A program made the translations under genes and the position numbers. The notes beneath the pieces were generated by a model. The model had not been told where the DNA came from. It worked only from the letters and a program-made list of their open reading frames with translations, and searched no databases. This document shows positions 1 through 11,390 of a DNA stretch of 64,000 nucleotides, piece after piece; positions within the stretch are counted from its first letter, which is position 1; each line of letters begins with the position of its first letter. The stretch lies in the NCBI GenBank assembly GCA_032158295.1, contig CM063247.1, positions 19,568,875 through 19,632,874 of the forward strand, read 5' to 3'. The stretch is from Pycnopodia helianthoides. Taxonomy: Eukaryota > Echinodermata > Asteroidea > Forcipulatida > Asteriidae.

Positions 1-330
1 GTGGTTCCATTACAGTGAAGGTTGTCTGTTGACTCCCATGCACCAATGTCACATGCTACATACACACTATATTGTGTCCTTGAGCAAGATGCTCTACTAT
101 AATTGCTTCTCTCCACCCAGGGGTATAAATGGGTACCTGCGACGGTAGAGGTTGATATTGTGTTTGAAAAAGCCTTCGGAGCGCCACAGCAGCTCGGGGC
201 GATATACTCCCATAGGGAGCTGAGAAAGATTGCAGGAATGCTATTGGCCCAATGACCAGGGCACTAATGTAAAGCGCATTGATACGTTATTGTAAAATAC
301 GCTATAAGAACTAGTTATTATTTAATTATT
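1..330 (+). repeat. Partial SINE body (family B)
   Basis: The stretch shares its body with the elements at 56341 and 58490. They have in common a segment reading 'gcaag-a-gct..actataattgcttctc..cacccagg', followed by a variable spacer and a tail with 'gcccaatg' and 'aaagcgc'. The tRNA-like head lies left of the window. The next 200 bases, up to the SINE at 541, are AT-rich with no coding signal. Confidence 0.5.
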
Positions 331-540
331 ACAATAGCACACATATTAACTCCCAAATTGCACAACCAAGATAGATCATGTTATGGACATATAGAAATAG
401 GTCAATACAAAACTTGTAATATAATAATTATTTATGTGTATTATTGCAGTTTGTGTTATTTTTAAAAATGAATAGGAGGCTGTGAGATGATATTTTAATG
501 TGTCATCTTCGTTAGCGTCGTTTATGTCTTTATTATGAAA

Positions 541-860
541 GGTTATCAGCGGGGTGTGGGTTCAGGTTCCGGTCGTGACAGTTGTGACCTTGAGAAAGAT
601 GCTTGACCATAATTACTTTGTCCTTCGGATGGGACATTAAGCCATAGGTGGTACATGTAGGTCCCATGTACTAGGATTGGTAGTGCACGTAAAAGAACCC
701 AGAACACTTATCGTGGAAGAGTAGGGCTAACCCTTGTGTTTCTGGTTCACATAGCAAGCACCCTTGTTTACAAGTTTCCTCAGGCTTGAGAGCTACAGTG
801 ATTAAGTTAAATTATGAGGCATCCTTGGTTTCACTACCAGATAATAATGATAATACACTA
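541..860 (+). repeat. tRNA-derived SINE (family A), copy 1
   Basis: It begins with a degenerate B-box region (gtgggttcaggttccggtcgtg). The body contains 'ttgtccttcggatgggacatta', 'cccatgtactaggatt' and 'agcacccttgtttaca', and it ends in 'gaggcatccttggtttca-taccag'. The same body recurs at 28998-29320 (+) and 33568-33845 (-), which defines a family about 300 bp long. The head is a Leu/Ser-type tRNA relic. Confidence 0.7.
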
Positions 861-1228
861 ATTAGAGGCTTTTTTGCAGTGGTGTTGTTAAATCAAGGTA
901 GAGAGGGAAATTAAGCAGATATGTATCACCAAAAATAACAGAAGAAGGTTCCTACATTCTAGATTCAGATCTTCAAAATGTTGTGTTGATGAACACCATA
1001 CATAAATCAGCAGAGTGTTTTCTGGATACCATCTATCTTTATGTTCTTGTATACTTGTCTAACTCTGGGTTGCAGTCAACTGTTTGTTTAGCCAATCAGA
1101 GCTCTTCTTTTAAGAGCCTTAAGTCTGATCGTACTTTTTTCCTTCGGTTTTTTAACCTTGTTAATGTCTGTTGGGCTTTTGTTGGCATTCGCTTCTTATG
1201 TAAACAAAAATTAACCAGAAAAAAAGAT

Positions 1229-1490
1229 TAAGGTGCTGTAGTACAGATAGAGGATCCAAAGAAATGAGATCGGAACAAAGGCTACGAACTGTAATTTATT
1301 TATGTTTTTAATGTGGAGGATTTGACAAGTTAGTAGGGAACTATGGAACTAGTCTAGCAGAAGGTTCCTACAGCTAGATCAAGGTGCTGTAGACAATAGA
1401 TGCAGAGAAACGAGATCGGAGCGTGGGCTGAAAAGTTTAATGACATTTTTAAAACGTGGAGTATTTGACGAGCAGGGAATTAGAGAGATT
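1229..1490 (+). repeat. Diverged tandem duplication, unit about 150 bp
   Basis: Two successive blocks begin with 'aaggtgctgtag' (near 1230 and 1381). Both continue through similar 'gaaa(t/c)gagatcgga' and 'gtggag(g/t)atttgac' segments, and the phrase 'agaaggttcctac' precedes each. No open frame is conserved across the copies. The surrounding region 861-1984 shows no convincing exon. Confidence 0.55.
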
Positions 1491-1984
1491 AATTAAGTCC
1501 CGCAAAATTTAGGTTTCGCATAAAAGTGACAGCACCTTAAGACACTTTAATCTCAAGAGAATGACAGTGACACAGTCATCATTATTGATGTCAAGTAAGT
1601 AAGATATAATAATGTAAATTTTTGAAATGCGTTATTAAAAAAAAAAAAAAAAAGTACCCAAGACACATACAAATTAAAATACCTAGATATAGATGTAATA
1701 ACTGTAATAAATTATGTGTAAATAATGGAGCATTTAGGCACAACCTCACATAGTTCAGGGGGAGTGTTAAAGACATTAGGTTTAGGTAGGGCGTAGTTAA
1801 AAATGCTTATATAGTTTCGTTAAAGTCAGTACTAAGTAGTTACCATAAAAGATAATAGTTCAAAAATGAAACCGGGGGATTAGCTACACAGATTTAATAA
1901 CTATTTATTTTCTCAGAAGAATTGGGGGTCAATTAATCTTCCTCAAGTCATAATTTTTGTTTGAATGGTTTTGTAACATTGCAG

Positions 1985-2233
1985 ACGGTGGAGCAGAGGC
2001 GAACTGAGTCCGACGGCGACGGGAACGTCACTACCACAGTCACAAGCACAAACCCAAACGAAGAAAGAAACTCACACGCCTTGCCTTCCTGCTGGAGGAG
2101 CCCACCAAGCCAAGGAAACCCAACTACTGATCTCTTTAGAAGCAGAATTGAAGACACACCAGTAGGACAAGCCAAAACAGACTCAATATTTAAGAAACTC
2201 TTCGGACCGTGGTCTCGTGATGGCAGATGGTGA
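1985..2233 (+). CDS. HAX1-like protein, C-terminal exon (partial gene)
   Basis: A strong 3' splice site (T-rich tract then 'acattgcag') precedes an 83-codon open stretch that ends at a TGA. The exon starts with TVEQRRTESDGDGNVTTTVT. This resembles the conserved segment near the end of vertebrate HAX1 (a -VEERRTV-DSEG-TETTVT- pattern). After a low-complexity linker rich in N, S and P, the exon ends SIFKKLFGPWSRD, which again parallels the hydrophobic C-terminus of HAX1. HAX1 family proteins are mitochondrial/ER-associated adaptors with anti-apoptotic and HCLS1/PKD2-linked roles; that is family knowledge, not visible here. Codons are richer in G+C than the flanks. No upstream exon is recognisable in 1-1984, so the preceding intron is at least 1.9 kb. 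The assignment rests on two short motifs recalled from memory, so it is moderate. Confidence 0.55.
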   Translation, partial: TVEQRRTESDGDGNVTTTVTSTNPNEERNSHALPSCWRSPPSQGNPTTDLFRSRIEDTPVGQAKTDSIFKKLFGPWSRDGRW

Positions 2234-2428
2234 ATGAGTGATTCCTAAACATTATTTGCAGAATATTTATGCACCCAACTCAGGAAGAATGTATTGTTTA
2301 ATCAAACTAATTTTAAACATTTAAGGATAATAGTTTATACCTCAGCAGTTACAAAGCACTTTGGGTTTGTTTGGTTTATTTTAATGTATTTTAGCCAAAC
2401 TGAGGTTTTTATGGAGGTCAAAATCATC

Positions 2429-2573
2429 TGGGCCCAAGTTCATAGAGCTGCTTAAGCAGAACATTTTGCTAAGTGAACCTAGCAGGAAACCTGTCAAAGA
2501 TTTATTCTGGTGAGCATTACTGTTTTTTGCTTGGCTACTTTTTGTGCTTAAGCAGCTTTATGAAATTGGGCCC
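2429..2573. mobile_element. Palindromic MITE, family I, copy 1
   Basis: The left end reads tgggcccaagttcatagagc and the right end is its near-perfect inverse (gctttatgaaattgggccca). The termini and subterminal 'tgcttaagca' recur in copies near 3920, 8529, 16375, 31410 and 62494, plus a longer variant at 30343. There is no coding capacity. Confidence 0.7.
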
Positions 2574-3919
2574 ATATGACCTGGTTTTGGTGTAATGATA
2601 TTAAATATTCATTAATTGTTATATAACAAGTAGATCCGTGTCATGTGATTGGAGGATTGGCATCATTATTCAAACCATTACACGGCCGGTGCATTTTGAA
2701 ACAACTAGCTGCATTTTTGTCCCATCCTTTTTTTTTTATACTTTTGCCAACTATAGACCACACAATACACTATACACAGCGGTTCAAAACCTTACAGTAA
2801 ATGCCAGAACACAATCCTGTGCACTGAGTCTGTTAATTCTACCTCCATGGTTTATTCTTATAGTTTTTATCCTCCAATCAAAATGACGAAGATCTGCTTG
2901 GATGTTATATAAAACAATCTTTGACATTCTTCTTGCAATGGAGAGAATTATTTTCAATCTTTGAAAGATGGAATGTTCCATTTGACTCAGCTGTGTCTCG
3001 TCAATGAAACAATATAGAAAGGACACAAGCGCTGTTGTTCTTGAACTTTAAATGGACCTCTTTCTTAGGAATTTATTTGAGCTAGTTCCTAATCCCCTTA
3101 TGTGTATGAAAACTAATTGACATCCATTTTTTGGTTAATTCCATTAAAGAGATGAAGAAACATTCCATATTTCAACTCATGAAAATATTCTCACCATTGC
3201 ACTCATAAACATTCATTATTTGTATTACTAATGCACATACGGAAAATGACAAAGCTTATTGCAGTGTGATGTTGGATTGCCTAAAAATGGTTGCTGTCTT
3301 ACATACAATGGATAGCGCCCTCTATTGTTATTAAAACGCTGATGAAGAATTGAGGACACTGCATGCTTTTCCCAATATTCTCTTACAAATAACCTTGTAA
3401 ACATTGTCAGGGTACTTTTCCACTATAATACTTGTCATCACTCAACAAGTAACCCGTTGAGTAACGGATTACTTCAGGAAGCATCACCAGCCACATCCAT
3501 TTTACTTGATGGAGAATTTTAAAGAAAAAGAAGCATCCTCAGAGGAGAGTGCAACCTCGTCCGAGAGTTGTCCCTCCAATTAAATTGGAGTTTATTATTT
3601 GCAGTGTGTTGGCATTGTGCCATTGAACACCAATTAATGGATCACGAATAAGTGATCACCAATTAATGGCCAACTTCCCACATAGAGCCTAGTGGCGATA
3701 ACTAGATCAGGAATGAATTATCATGCCCCCGTGTAAGAAGTTGTACTTTCTAGCTATTCAAAACAGGGAATTGCAACTTGCTATTGACCATGTTAATGGA
3801 TAGAGTAAAAGTTGTGAAGGAGTTGAACATCAGACTCAAGGGCTAGCCCCCCCTCCCCACCCCCCAACACAGAACGATGGTGGGGACCATCTTTAGTGGC
3901 AGTCTTAAACTGGTCCCTG
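2574..3919. other. Intergenic stretch without recognised gene
   Basis: AT-rich single-copy-looking DNA. The open frames at 2638-2886 and 2784-3026 show neither domain nor codon bias. A C-rich run lies near 3848-3865. Confidence 0.5.
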
Positions 3920-4085
3920 ATTTTATAGAACTGCTAACAGGACCACAAAATTAGGCTTACCAGAATAAGGTTACCAGCCAAAATACCATGTCACACATAC
4001 CATGGTTGGTATCAGTCTGGTTGGTATCCTGCTCATTTTTGCTCAGCAGAAAATTGATTTAAGCAGCTCTATGAAATTGGACCCT
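3920..4085. mobile_element. Palindromic MITE, family I, copy 2
   Basis: It contains the family's internal phrase 'accagaataaggttaccagcc', shared nearly exactly with the copy at 62494. It ends with agcagctctatgaaattgg; the left end is decayed. Confidence 0.6.
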
Positions 4086-4146
4086 GGCCTTACCCGGGCT
4101 CATTTTGGTCAAACTTTGTAAGGAAATGACCCCCATCCCCTCCCCT

Positions 4147-4148
<2 letters not shown>

Positions 4149-4194
<46 letters not shown>
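4149..4194. repeat. (CT)n(CA)n microsatellite
   Basis: An uninterrupted CT run passes directly into a CA run of about 14 units. Confidence 0.9.
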
Positions 4195-4196
<2 letters not shown>

Positions 4197-4711
4197 GTTT
4201 CGACTTGAATATTTACAGAGTAAACCATGAGCATTTAAACTACCGTGGAGTATTCTGAAAGTGACCTTTGACATTTGTTCTTCTCCCTGTTCGTCATCGT
4301 CAGTTTCCTATAAATGCCGTACACTCATTATGATCAGAGGAATTCACGCATCTTTATGTTTCCACATTTAATTAAAAGTGCAGACGCTGAAATTCCTTGA
4401 CCAAGATGCCCAAGGTTGTTAATGTGTTCACTATTTCCGATTTTAAATGAGTTCCTTATTCCAACGACGCGTATGTAAACCAACAGTTTTATTTTGTCTG
4501 CGGGTTACCATTCAACGAAGCCATTCCCTATAAAATGACAAATGTAATTTGTAAGTTGTAGTGGTGCTTCTGAAGTCCATAATCATGTGAAGGTCGGTTG
4601 CGGCTTAGAGGCTAGCGTTTAATTAAAAACACAATTATAAGATAACCATGAAGTTAAAACCGTTGCGGTACCCGCTGGTAAAATATCGGAATCGAACTGC
4701 CTCTCTCTGCT

Positions 4712-4875
4712 GCCGGGCCAGCTCGGTGGGCTAGTGTTAAGACATCTGCTGTAGATGGCAAAGGTCGTGGGGTTCGAATCCCACCGGAGTAATACGCCTG
4801 TGGGATTTTTCCACATGACTCTGGAAAGTACTGTTTTTATAATGCTTAACGCACATCGATGTACATGTCGGTATT
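4712..4875 (+). repeat. tRNA-derived SINE (family C), copy 1
   Basis: The head has an A-box-like 'gctcggtgggctagtgtta' and a perfect B-box (ggttcgaatcc) at the spacing of a tRNA. The body that follows reads 'tgtgggatttttccacatgactctggaaagtactg' in two parts separated by small changes from its relative at 12150-12335 (-). Anticodon-arm and acceptor pairing are lost, so this is not a functional tRNA. Confidence 0.6.
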
Positions 4876-6006
4876 AATTCATATAATTATCGACCAATTT
4901 GTAATCTCGTGTTGAAAACATAGGTATTATAAATACTTCAACCAAGACTATTGGAGGTAACTGAACAGATACTTCCGGAAGTTATTTTTACACTATACCT
5001 GATACCTCTTACTTCATTGGTATCTCTTGAACTACTGTGACGTAGGCCTATGTACAAATGTGTTACTATGTACACCACACCTTCTTCATTCATTCATTCA
5101 TTCATGCATTCATTCATTTGTATTTAGAACCAGCCTTCTCGAATCAACTTGGAAAAAAAACCCTCGCAGTTATAAGTCTCAGACTTCCTGAGCTTATAGA
5201 TCTATAATTCAAGTTCACGCTGGAAGCAAATGCAGGTGGCATCTGTTTGCGAAGACCTTTCACTTCGGATATGGCTTCGTTGAAAGGTTCCCCCGTATAA
5301 AGAGAAAGCCTTCTTCTTCTGGCAAGTCACGGTAGCTTGTTTTTCATCAAAATGTTTAGTGGTATACTTAATTATCTTCAAAAGGATGGTTTTCATTTCC
5401 CGAAATTTCCTTTGGGTTCTGATTGCAGTCTAGTGAAAGTGCATTGCATGCTATGTGATTTCTCAGGATTGTTTCCGATTTTAGTAATTTCTCAAATCAA
5501 AATCTCCGTGATCCTTCAAGTTTCCTTGAAGAATGTGAGAAGCGGTCACCAAAGGGAGAAAGAAATAGTCCACATTGTGTCCAGACCTGTAGTTTTGTAT
5601 TTGTGGTGCTACACAGAGTCTGTAAACCTTGGAGTTGTTATAACATCTGGGAGGTTCTTGGTCATGGTCTGGAGGGAGGGTATAGTCTTGACTGGCGACG
5701 CTCGTTTTGTCCACGCACGGTCGCCGACACCGCAATACGAATTACTGAGATGTCTGCATCAAACAAACATGTGGATCAAGTTTTGATCCAGATTCGTAGA
5801 CTTGCTCTTAGTCCCGCCGAGCCAGTCGATGTTTCACCCTCTATACCGGTGACTAATGCAAACAACTGGCCTCGCCAATCAAGATTAGGTAGGGGGGGGG
5901 GGTCCACATTCGGTAAAATCCCATCCCTGGCACTGGAGTTAATCCAAAGCTTTAAACCAAAGCTCTTCCCATTGAGTTCATCAGTTTATTCGCCACAATT
6001 TCTTCA
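4876..6006. other. Intergenic stretch, no supported gene
   Basis: It includes a short (TTCA)n tract near 5088-5118. Overlapping open frames at 5337-5786 and 5603-6010 carry no recognisable domain, and the stretch was not accepted as coding. Confidence 0.45.
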
Positions 6007-6372
6007 TTAAAGGCGGGTACACTAACTTTTGGTAATTGTCACAGACAAGTATCATAACTTGGTGTATCCCAATATGCATAAAATAACAAACCTGTGAAAA
6101 TTGGGGCTCAAGTGGTCATCGAAGTTGCAAGAAAATAACGAAATAAAAACACACTTGTTGCATGAAATTGTGTGCTTTCAGATGCATGAGAAAGGCTTCA
6201 TGCCTGAAACCTTTCTCAGATTCCATTTTTTTGGGGTGAAAGTGACCTCCTTATCTAAAACCACACTGCTTCGAAGGGAGTCGTTTCTCACAATGTTTTA
6301 TACCACCAACAGCTAGCTATTCAGTGGTCATTAATTTGTAGAGCAATTACCCAAAGTACACCTTGCCTTTAA
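6007..6372. mobile_element. TTAA-flanked MITE, family H, copy 1
   Basis: The element is bounded by TTAA at both ends. The left end reads AGGCGGGTACACTAACTTTT followed by GGTAATT. The right end, inverted, reads AGGCAAGGTGTACTTTGGGT followed by AATT, giving an imperfect terminal inverted repeat of about 27 bp. An internal segment with 'cttgttgca..gaattgtgtgctttca' recurs at 41060-41130. No transposase is encoded. Confidence 0.65.
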
Positions 6373-7332
6373 ATAATGGAAAGTTCATTTTAAAACGACG
6401 AATATTCAATTTACATTCACAACCCATTTGTTAAAATGTATTATTAATTGAAGGGAAAGATTTTGTACTAAACACACACGTCCAAAATGTCATTCGGTGC
6501 TTATGAAGAAAGACATGCCACTTCGATGATGTGTATTGTTTCAATGAAAATGTGATTAACCTGAAGAAAACATGAGCAAATATACGCATACAAGATCGAT
6601 AGAATGTGTATACCATGCCCTCGGTGGCAGAGGGAGTCCGCCCCCTCCCAATGTTCCTGTACTGTAACACACTCTACCACATCCAACTTAAGTACCCCCC
6701 CCCCTCTGAAAATCCTCCCAATAATGCCTGAGAATCTCAGAGGACAGACACAATGGAAATGGGGTACACCATGCCACATAATCGAGCCCCAACTGTGCGG
6801 CAAGACGTCCGAAAAGACTAAAATTATTGCGAAATGAATGGACAGTATAGCGATGTACATGTATACATCAACGGGGCAACACAATGACGACCGGGGGCCG
6901 CCAAAATTAAAAGGTCGGTTAACCCTGATTTGGAGGGGCCCGAGGGTTGGGGTGTCGCCATTCTACACACACTTGAAACACGTCAGGAGGTTGAGCTAAA
7001 CGCATGCACCACGTTTCACGAAAAATAGGCCCAAAATATTACGAAATTGTCCTGTTATCGCTGGATAAGCTTGGATTTGTAGATTCCCTTAAGGTAGGGG
7101 GTGGTGATTGATCGAGTGAACTGTATAAACACCAAGTAGGCCATCCAAATACTTCTACAGTTTATACACGGTCTGTAACCTCAATGGGTCCATGTTCAGG
7201 GACCTTAGTGCAGCAATAATCCTGTGCCACATTCCAATATGTACTAATTCAGAATTCGTTTATATCCAAGATGTGGCCAGACACCCTGCCTCCAAGCCTC
7301 GGTTTGGTTAATATCGATGTAGACAGAGCGGG

Positions 7333-7334
<2 letters not shown>
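6373..7334. other. Intergenic stretch without recognised gene
   Basis: Moderate-complexity DNA. A C-run sits near 6694-6705. Open frames on both strands at 6501-6884 overlap and lack any domain. Confidence 0.45.

Positions 7335-7408
<74 letters not shown>
7335..7408. repeat. (GA)37 microsatellite
   Basis: A pure GA dinucleotide run of about 74 bp. It explains the serine/leucine-repeat frames on the minus strand, which are not genes. Confidence 0.97.
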
Positions 7409-7412
<4 letters not shown>

Positions 7413-8528
7413 TACAAAATGATAACAGTCTTGACAGTTTATAGTGCTGAACCATATTTTGTTGTCGAGAGTTGCCTGAGATGAGGCGACGGTCAGCAAT
7501 TCCTTCTCATGAACCCCATCATGAACCCCGTCCTCGCCCAGGTCTTGTTTGGTGGTTGGTCTCACCATAGAGAAAGACCTTTCTCTATGGTCTCACCATG
7601 GTCTCACCTGTTTTAGGCTTCGCCGGGGACGTACAGCTTATCATTTCGATCCATGATCAATGTTTTTCGGATATCGCCTCAGGCGGCTCGTGATGAAAAT
7701 AACCTTTTTTTCAGATTCTTGGAAATGATTTTCAACCATTTACCCAGGTATTTTTCCTTACATTATACACAGTTAGACGAGACGGAGGCTGTGAGGAAAT
7801 TAGACTTGTTCCACAGATAATAGAGAATCATTAGTGGAATCTCACTTCTAACTTGCACAGTCGAGGTACCAGCCAGACAAAGATGGCGTATTCACTGGTA
7901 TGCTACTTCCAGTAGTGTCTGACCCATCCGCGATAAACACTGTCTATATAGAAGTGTCAAGTGTTGGATTTGTATAATTATGAGTAATTCGTATTATTTC
8001 GATTAGTGTCCCTTGGGTTCGTTCGGGTGAGATGACCGCCGTGTCATGCCGTGTCGAGAACCCTATATACTTCACCGGTCATTGATCAGTAACTCCTAAT
8101 GAGGTGATTTGTCCACTTCAACCTAGCCTTGATTTCAAGTCTGGGATCGCGGTTGTCTGCATCAGTCATGCCAAACGCAATTTGCCTATGTTTGCCATCA
8201 CGGGCCCCAATCCACAAGAGGGCGCTGTTTTAGGAAACACTGTATTTACAATCAGGCAGACCGAAAACTACAACAGAGACTTGGAACCACGTATAACTTA
8301 AAACCAGCCTGTAAATGTGTATGGAAGATCACAGTGGACCAACAAGACATTTATTGAATTGAATTGAAGTGCATTGAATCTTACGTTGTTGAACAAAAAC
8401 GTCTTGTGCCAAGACTACGGTTGCCTTATTGTTTGTTTCCCGTCCCTCAGTGAGGTGGATTTTCCCCTGTAGTGAAGCTGCCTGCCTGGTTATTTTTCCT
8501 GTTTGCCTTCTCCCCCTGCTATCCATGA
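7409..8528. other. Intergenic stretch without recognised gene
   Basis: A short local inverted duplication occurs at 7566-7605, where 'tctcaccat' and 'agaaaga/tctttct' repeat. No exon-like segment was identified. Confidence 0.4.
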
Positions 8529-8712
8529 CACTTGTTCAAGCAGAAAATATTGTTCAACAGTTTTCTGCTTAGCCGAAATGCGCAGGATACCAGTCACAAA
8601 TTGAACATGTGACATTTTTGGCTGGTTGCCTTTAATATCGTGGTCAGCAATGCATTATTTTATTTTGCTTAGCCACCATACTTGTTTGTTGTGCTCTATG
8701 AAATTGGGCCTT
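8529..8712. mobile_element. Palindromic MITE, family I, copy 3 (degraded)
   Basis: It ends with gctctatgaaattgggcctt. Internally it carries 'ggataccagtcac' and 'ttttggctgg', both typical of the family. The left terminus is eroded. Confidence 0.5.
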
Positions 8713-9300
8713 GCAATGTTGGCCATGAAGGGTGATGAAATCTAATGACTTTTTTAAGCAGCATTATCCTTCCTCTAGTGGCTAGACCATTTTTCCAACA
8801 ACGACATCCCCCGGAAGATTCAAGCACGACCCTGAAAAGTGTCCTCATTTAAGACACCTACTGACCGGTGCATGACCCGATGTGAGACGCGGAGGGCCGG
8901 GGTGGTTGACAGGGCAGTTCCCACCGCAAAATTAGGAGAGACCACAGTTCATGCTCCGTAATATGAAAATTACTTCAGATTGACAGTAGAAATGCGTGGA
9001 AATAAAGATAATTCTCCCTTGATCACACAGAAAACTGTTTTTTTTCTACATGTGATTTAATTTAGTGTACCACCCACGCTAGAGTGTCACTTTTCCTTGC
9101 AAAGTTCGGCCCGCTGCCAAAGGTTTCTGAGAACTATTTACAAACGCCGGTCATAGTCTTGGTTGTGATTGCGTATGTGACAGCCTTCCTGGTAATGGTA
9201 TGTTGTACTCGAATAATTCTACTTTCCTGTTTGTGTTATTGTTGATGTTGTAAATTGGGTTGTTTCCCACTTTGAAAACTAAGGTGCATTTCAACATCTT

Positions 9301-9642
9301 TTAAAGACCCTGTACACTATTGGTAAGATCGAAAAACACAATGTTCACAGATTCACACATAACTTACATGATTTAAAGTAAGTAATGGTAGAAAGGGTTC
9401 CTTCAAATATTTCTGCCTAAAATGCTATCGTTTCTGAGAAACGAGTAAAACAATAGTAATTATCGCGCGCGATAATTTGAAAAAACAGAAAACACATAAG
9501 ATCTCTTTTCACTATTTTCTCGTGACCTCGATGACCAATTGAGCTCAAACTTTCACAGGTTTGTTTGTTCATGCATATGTTTAATCACACAAAATGTGGA
9601 CACTGATTTTGAGCTGTTACCAAAAGTGTACAATACCTTTAA
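9301..9642. mobile_element. TTAA-flanked MITE, family D, copy 1
   Basis: The element is 342 bp long and has TTAA at each end. The left terminus CCTGTACACTATTGGTAA matches the inverted right terminus (GGTATTGTACACTTTTGGTAA) with a few mismatches. The interior includes the self-complementary 'tatcgcgcgcgata' and a phrase beginning 'tcactattttctcgtgacc' that is shared by the related D, E and F elements. Copies follow at 10445 and 11028. The TTAA target is the signature of piggyBac-type insertion; assignment to that superfamily is an inference. Confidence 0.8.
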
Positions 9643-10055
9643 GGATTTGTCATCAGCGTTACTTTGAACTCAATAAATGTATGTTTGAGGCGTACGGAGG
9701 TCGTGTGTAATACTGACAAGTGTGTAAGGATGATTTAATGCATGTATTGAATTTCAACCAGAAGTTACACACCAAAGAGCTTTAATTTTCACTGCCTTAT
9801 GGAGATCGAGAACAAAACAGAAAAGGGATAGGAAAAAAAGGTATTCTAAAGACCGGGGGTGCTCCACAAGGAACTGTATGTACAAAGTCTATGAGGGGAT
9901 GTTATAGCTACAGGGGCAAAGAAAAGAACAAAAGTTGTTTCCACAGGGAAGTAAATAACAGAATGTGTGTCTTCAAATAAGTTCTACACCATTGTTGTGG
10001 GGAAATTCTTTTAATACAAAATATGTGTAGTTTTCGATGTGTAAAACAAGTAACA
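9643..10055. other. Spacer between MITEs
   Basis: About 410 bp of AT-rich sequence with no gene or repeat recognised. Confidence 0.4.
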
Positions 10056-10448
10056 TTAAAGGAACATTACAGAATTGTTTTTTTTCTAACAAAACAGTTG
10101 CTGGCAGTGTAAGCACTTTATGTAACCCACCATATACATAAACTGACAAACCTGTGGAAGTTTGAGATCGATCGGCCATCTGGGTCACGAGAAAATAGTG
10201 AAAAACCGATTACACATTTGCATGAAACCAATAGATTCAACAAATGAATAAAACGCTCACTGAGCGATAAACTCCAATCGGAAAATAGTTTATTCATTTC
10301 TCATCAAATATGGCATTTCAGACAGAAATATTTCAGGGGATGTTTTCTACTATCATCATCATTAGACCGTGTAAGTTTTATGTAAATCTGTGATCAAAAA
10401 GTATATTTTACAAGTTTTTGGCTAACCAATTCTGTAATGTTCCTTTAA
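10056..10448. mobile_element. TTAA-flanked MITE, family E, copy 1
   Basis: TTAA is followed by AGGAACATTACAGAATTG, and the right end is its perfect inverse, CAATTCTGTAATGTTCCT, followed by TTAA. The length is 393 bp. The interior carries 'cgctcactgagcg', itself a palindrome. A second copy in the opposite internal orientation lies at 38685-39068. The right-hand TTAA (10445-10448) is also the left-hand TTAA of the next element. Confidence 0.85.
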
Positions 10449-10788
10449 AGGCCCTGTACATTATTGGTAAGATCGAAAAAATACAATGTTCACAGATTCA
10501 CACATAACTTACATGATTTAAAGTAAGTAATGATAGAAAGGGTTCCTTAAAATATTTCTGCCTAAAACGCTATCGTTTCTGAGAAACGAGTAAAACAATA
10601 GTAATTATCGCGCGCGATAATTTGAAAAAACAGAAAACACATAAGATCTCTTTTCACTATTTTCTCGTGACCTGGATGACCAATATGAGCTCAAACTTTC
10701 ACAGCTTTGTTTGTTCATGCATATGTTTAATCACACAAAATGTGGACACTGATTTTGAGTTGCTACCAAAAGTGTACAATACCTTTAA
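10445..10788. mobile_element. TTAA-flanked MITE, family D, copy 2
   Basis: It is almost identical to the copy at 9301 over its full 344 bp, including the 'tatcgcgcgcgata' core. It abuts the family E element with a single shared TTAA. A 121-codon frame at 10622-10987 crosses it and is not a gene. Confidence 0.85.
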
Positions 10789-11027
10789 GGATGAGAAATT
10801 GCAGACATTTACTATCTGCCTTGTGAAAAAGGGGAGCTTTTATTTGTTCCAGTTGCGGTATAAAGGAAATCATGCTCATTTTATCTGCTTCTCTAATGCT
10901 GAGGTAACTGTTCCCAAAGGCTCCTTGAAATCAGTATACTCCATGGGTTTACTAAAAGGTGTAAATGCCATTATTGTGTCAAAATGAAACAAGAAATTTA
11001 GTACTAAGGGACAAAATTGACATAGCT

Positions 11028-11390
11028 TTACTAGGCCCTGTACACTATTGGTAAGATCGAAAAACATAAATGTTCACAGATTCACACATAACTTACATGA
11101 TTTAAAGTAAGTAATGGTAGAAAGGGTTCCTTAAAATATTTCTGCCTAAAATGCTATCGTTTCTGAGAAATTAGTAAAACAATAGTTTTTATCAAGAGCG
11201 ATAAACTTGATGTTTGAAAAAAACAGAAAACACAAAAGGTCTCTTTTCACTATTTTCTCGGGACCTCGATGACCAATTGAGCTCAAACTTTCACAGGTTT
11301 GGTTTTTCATGCATATGTTGAATCACACAAAACATGAACACTGTCTGCGACTATTTTGTCAGCTCTACCAATCCTGTATAATACCTTTAA
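11028..11390. mobile_element. TTAA-type MITE, family D/G chimera
   Basis: The left two-thirds match family D (gtacactattggtaagatcg onward). The last 60 bp, 'gtctgcgactattttgtcag' and following, match family G at 46290-46354 and 47768-47815 instead. The left TTAA is mutated to TTAC; the right TTAA is intact. The 'cgcgcgcg' core is replaced by 'atcaagagcgataa'. Confidence 0.7.

Noticed and set aside
5337..6010. Overlapping plus-strand frames of 149 and 135 codons
   Set aside because: No domain, no codon bias, overlap in different frames, and a poly-G tract inside; better seen as chance frames.
7249..7568. Ser/Leu-repeat proteins on the minus strand
   Set aside because: They are translations of the (GA)n microsatellite.
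10622..10987. 121-codon plus-strand frame
   Set aside because: Its first half is MITE family D copy 2.
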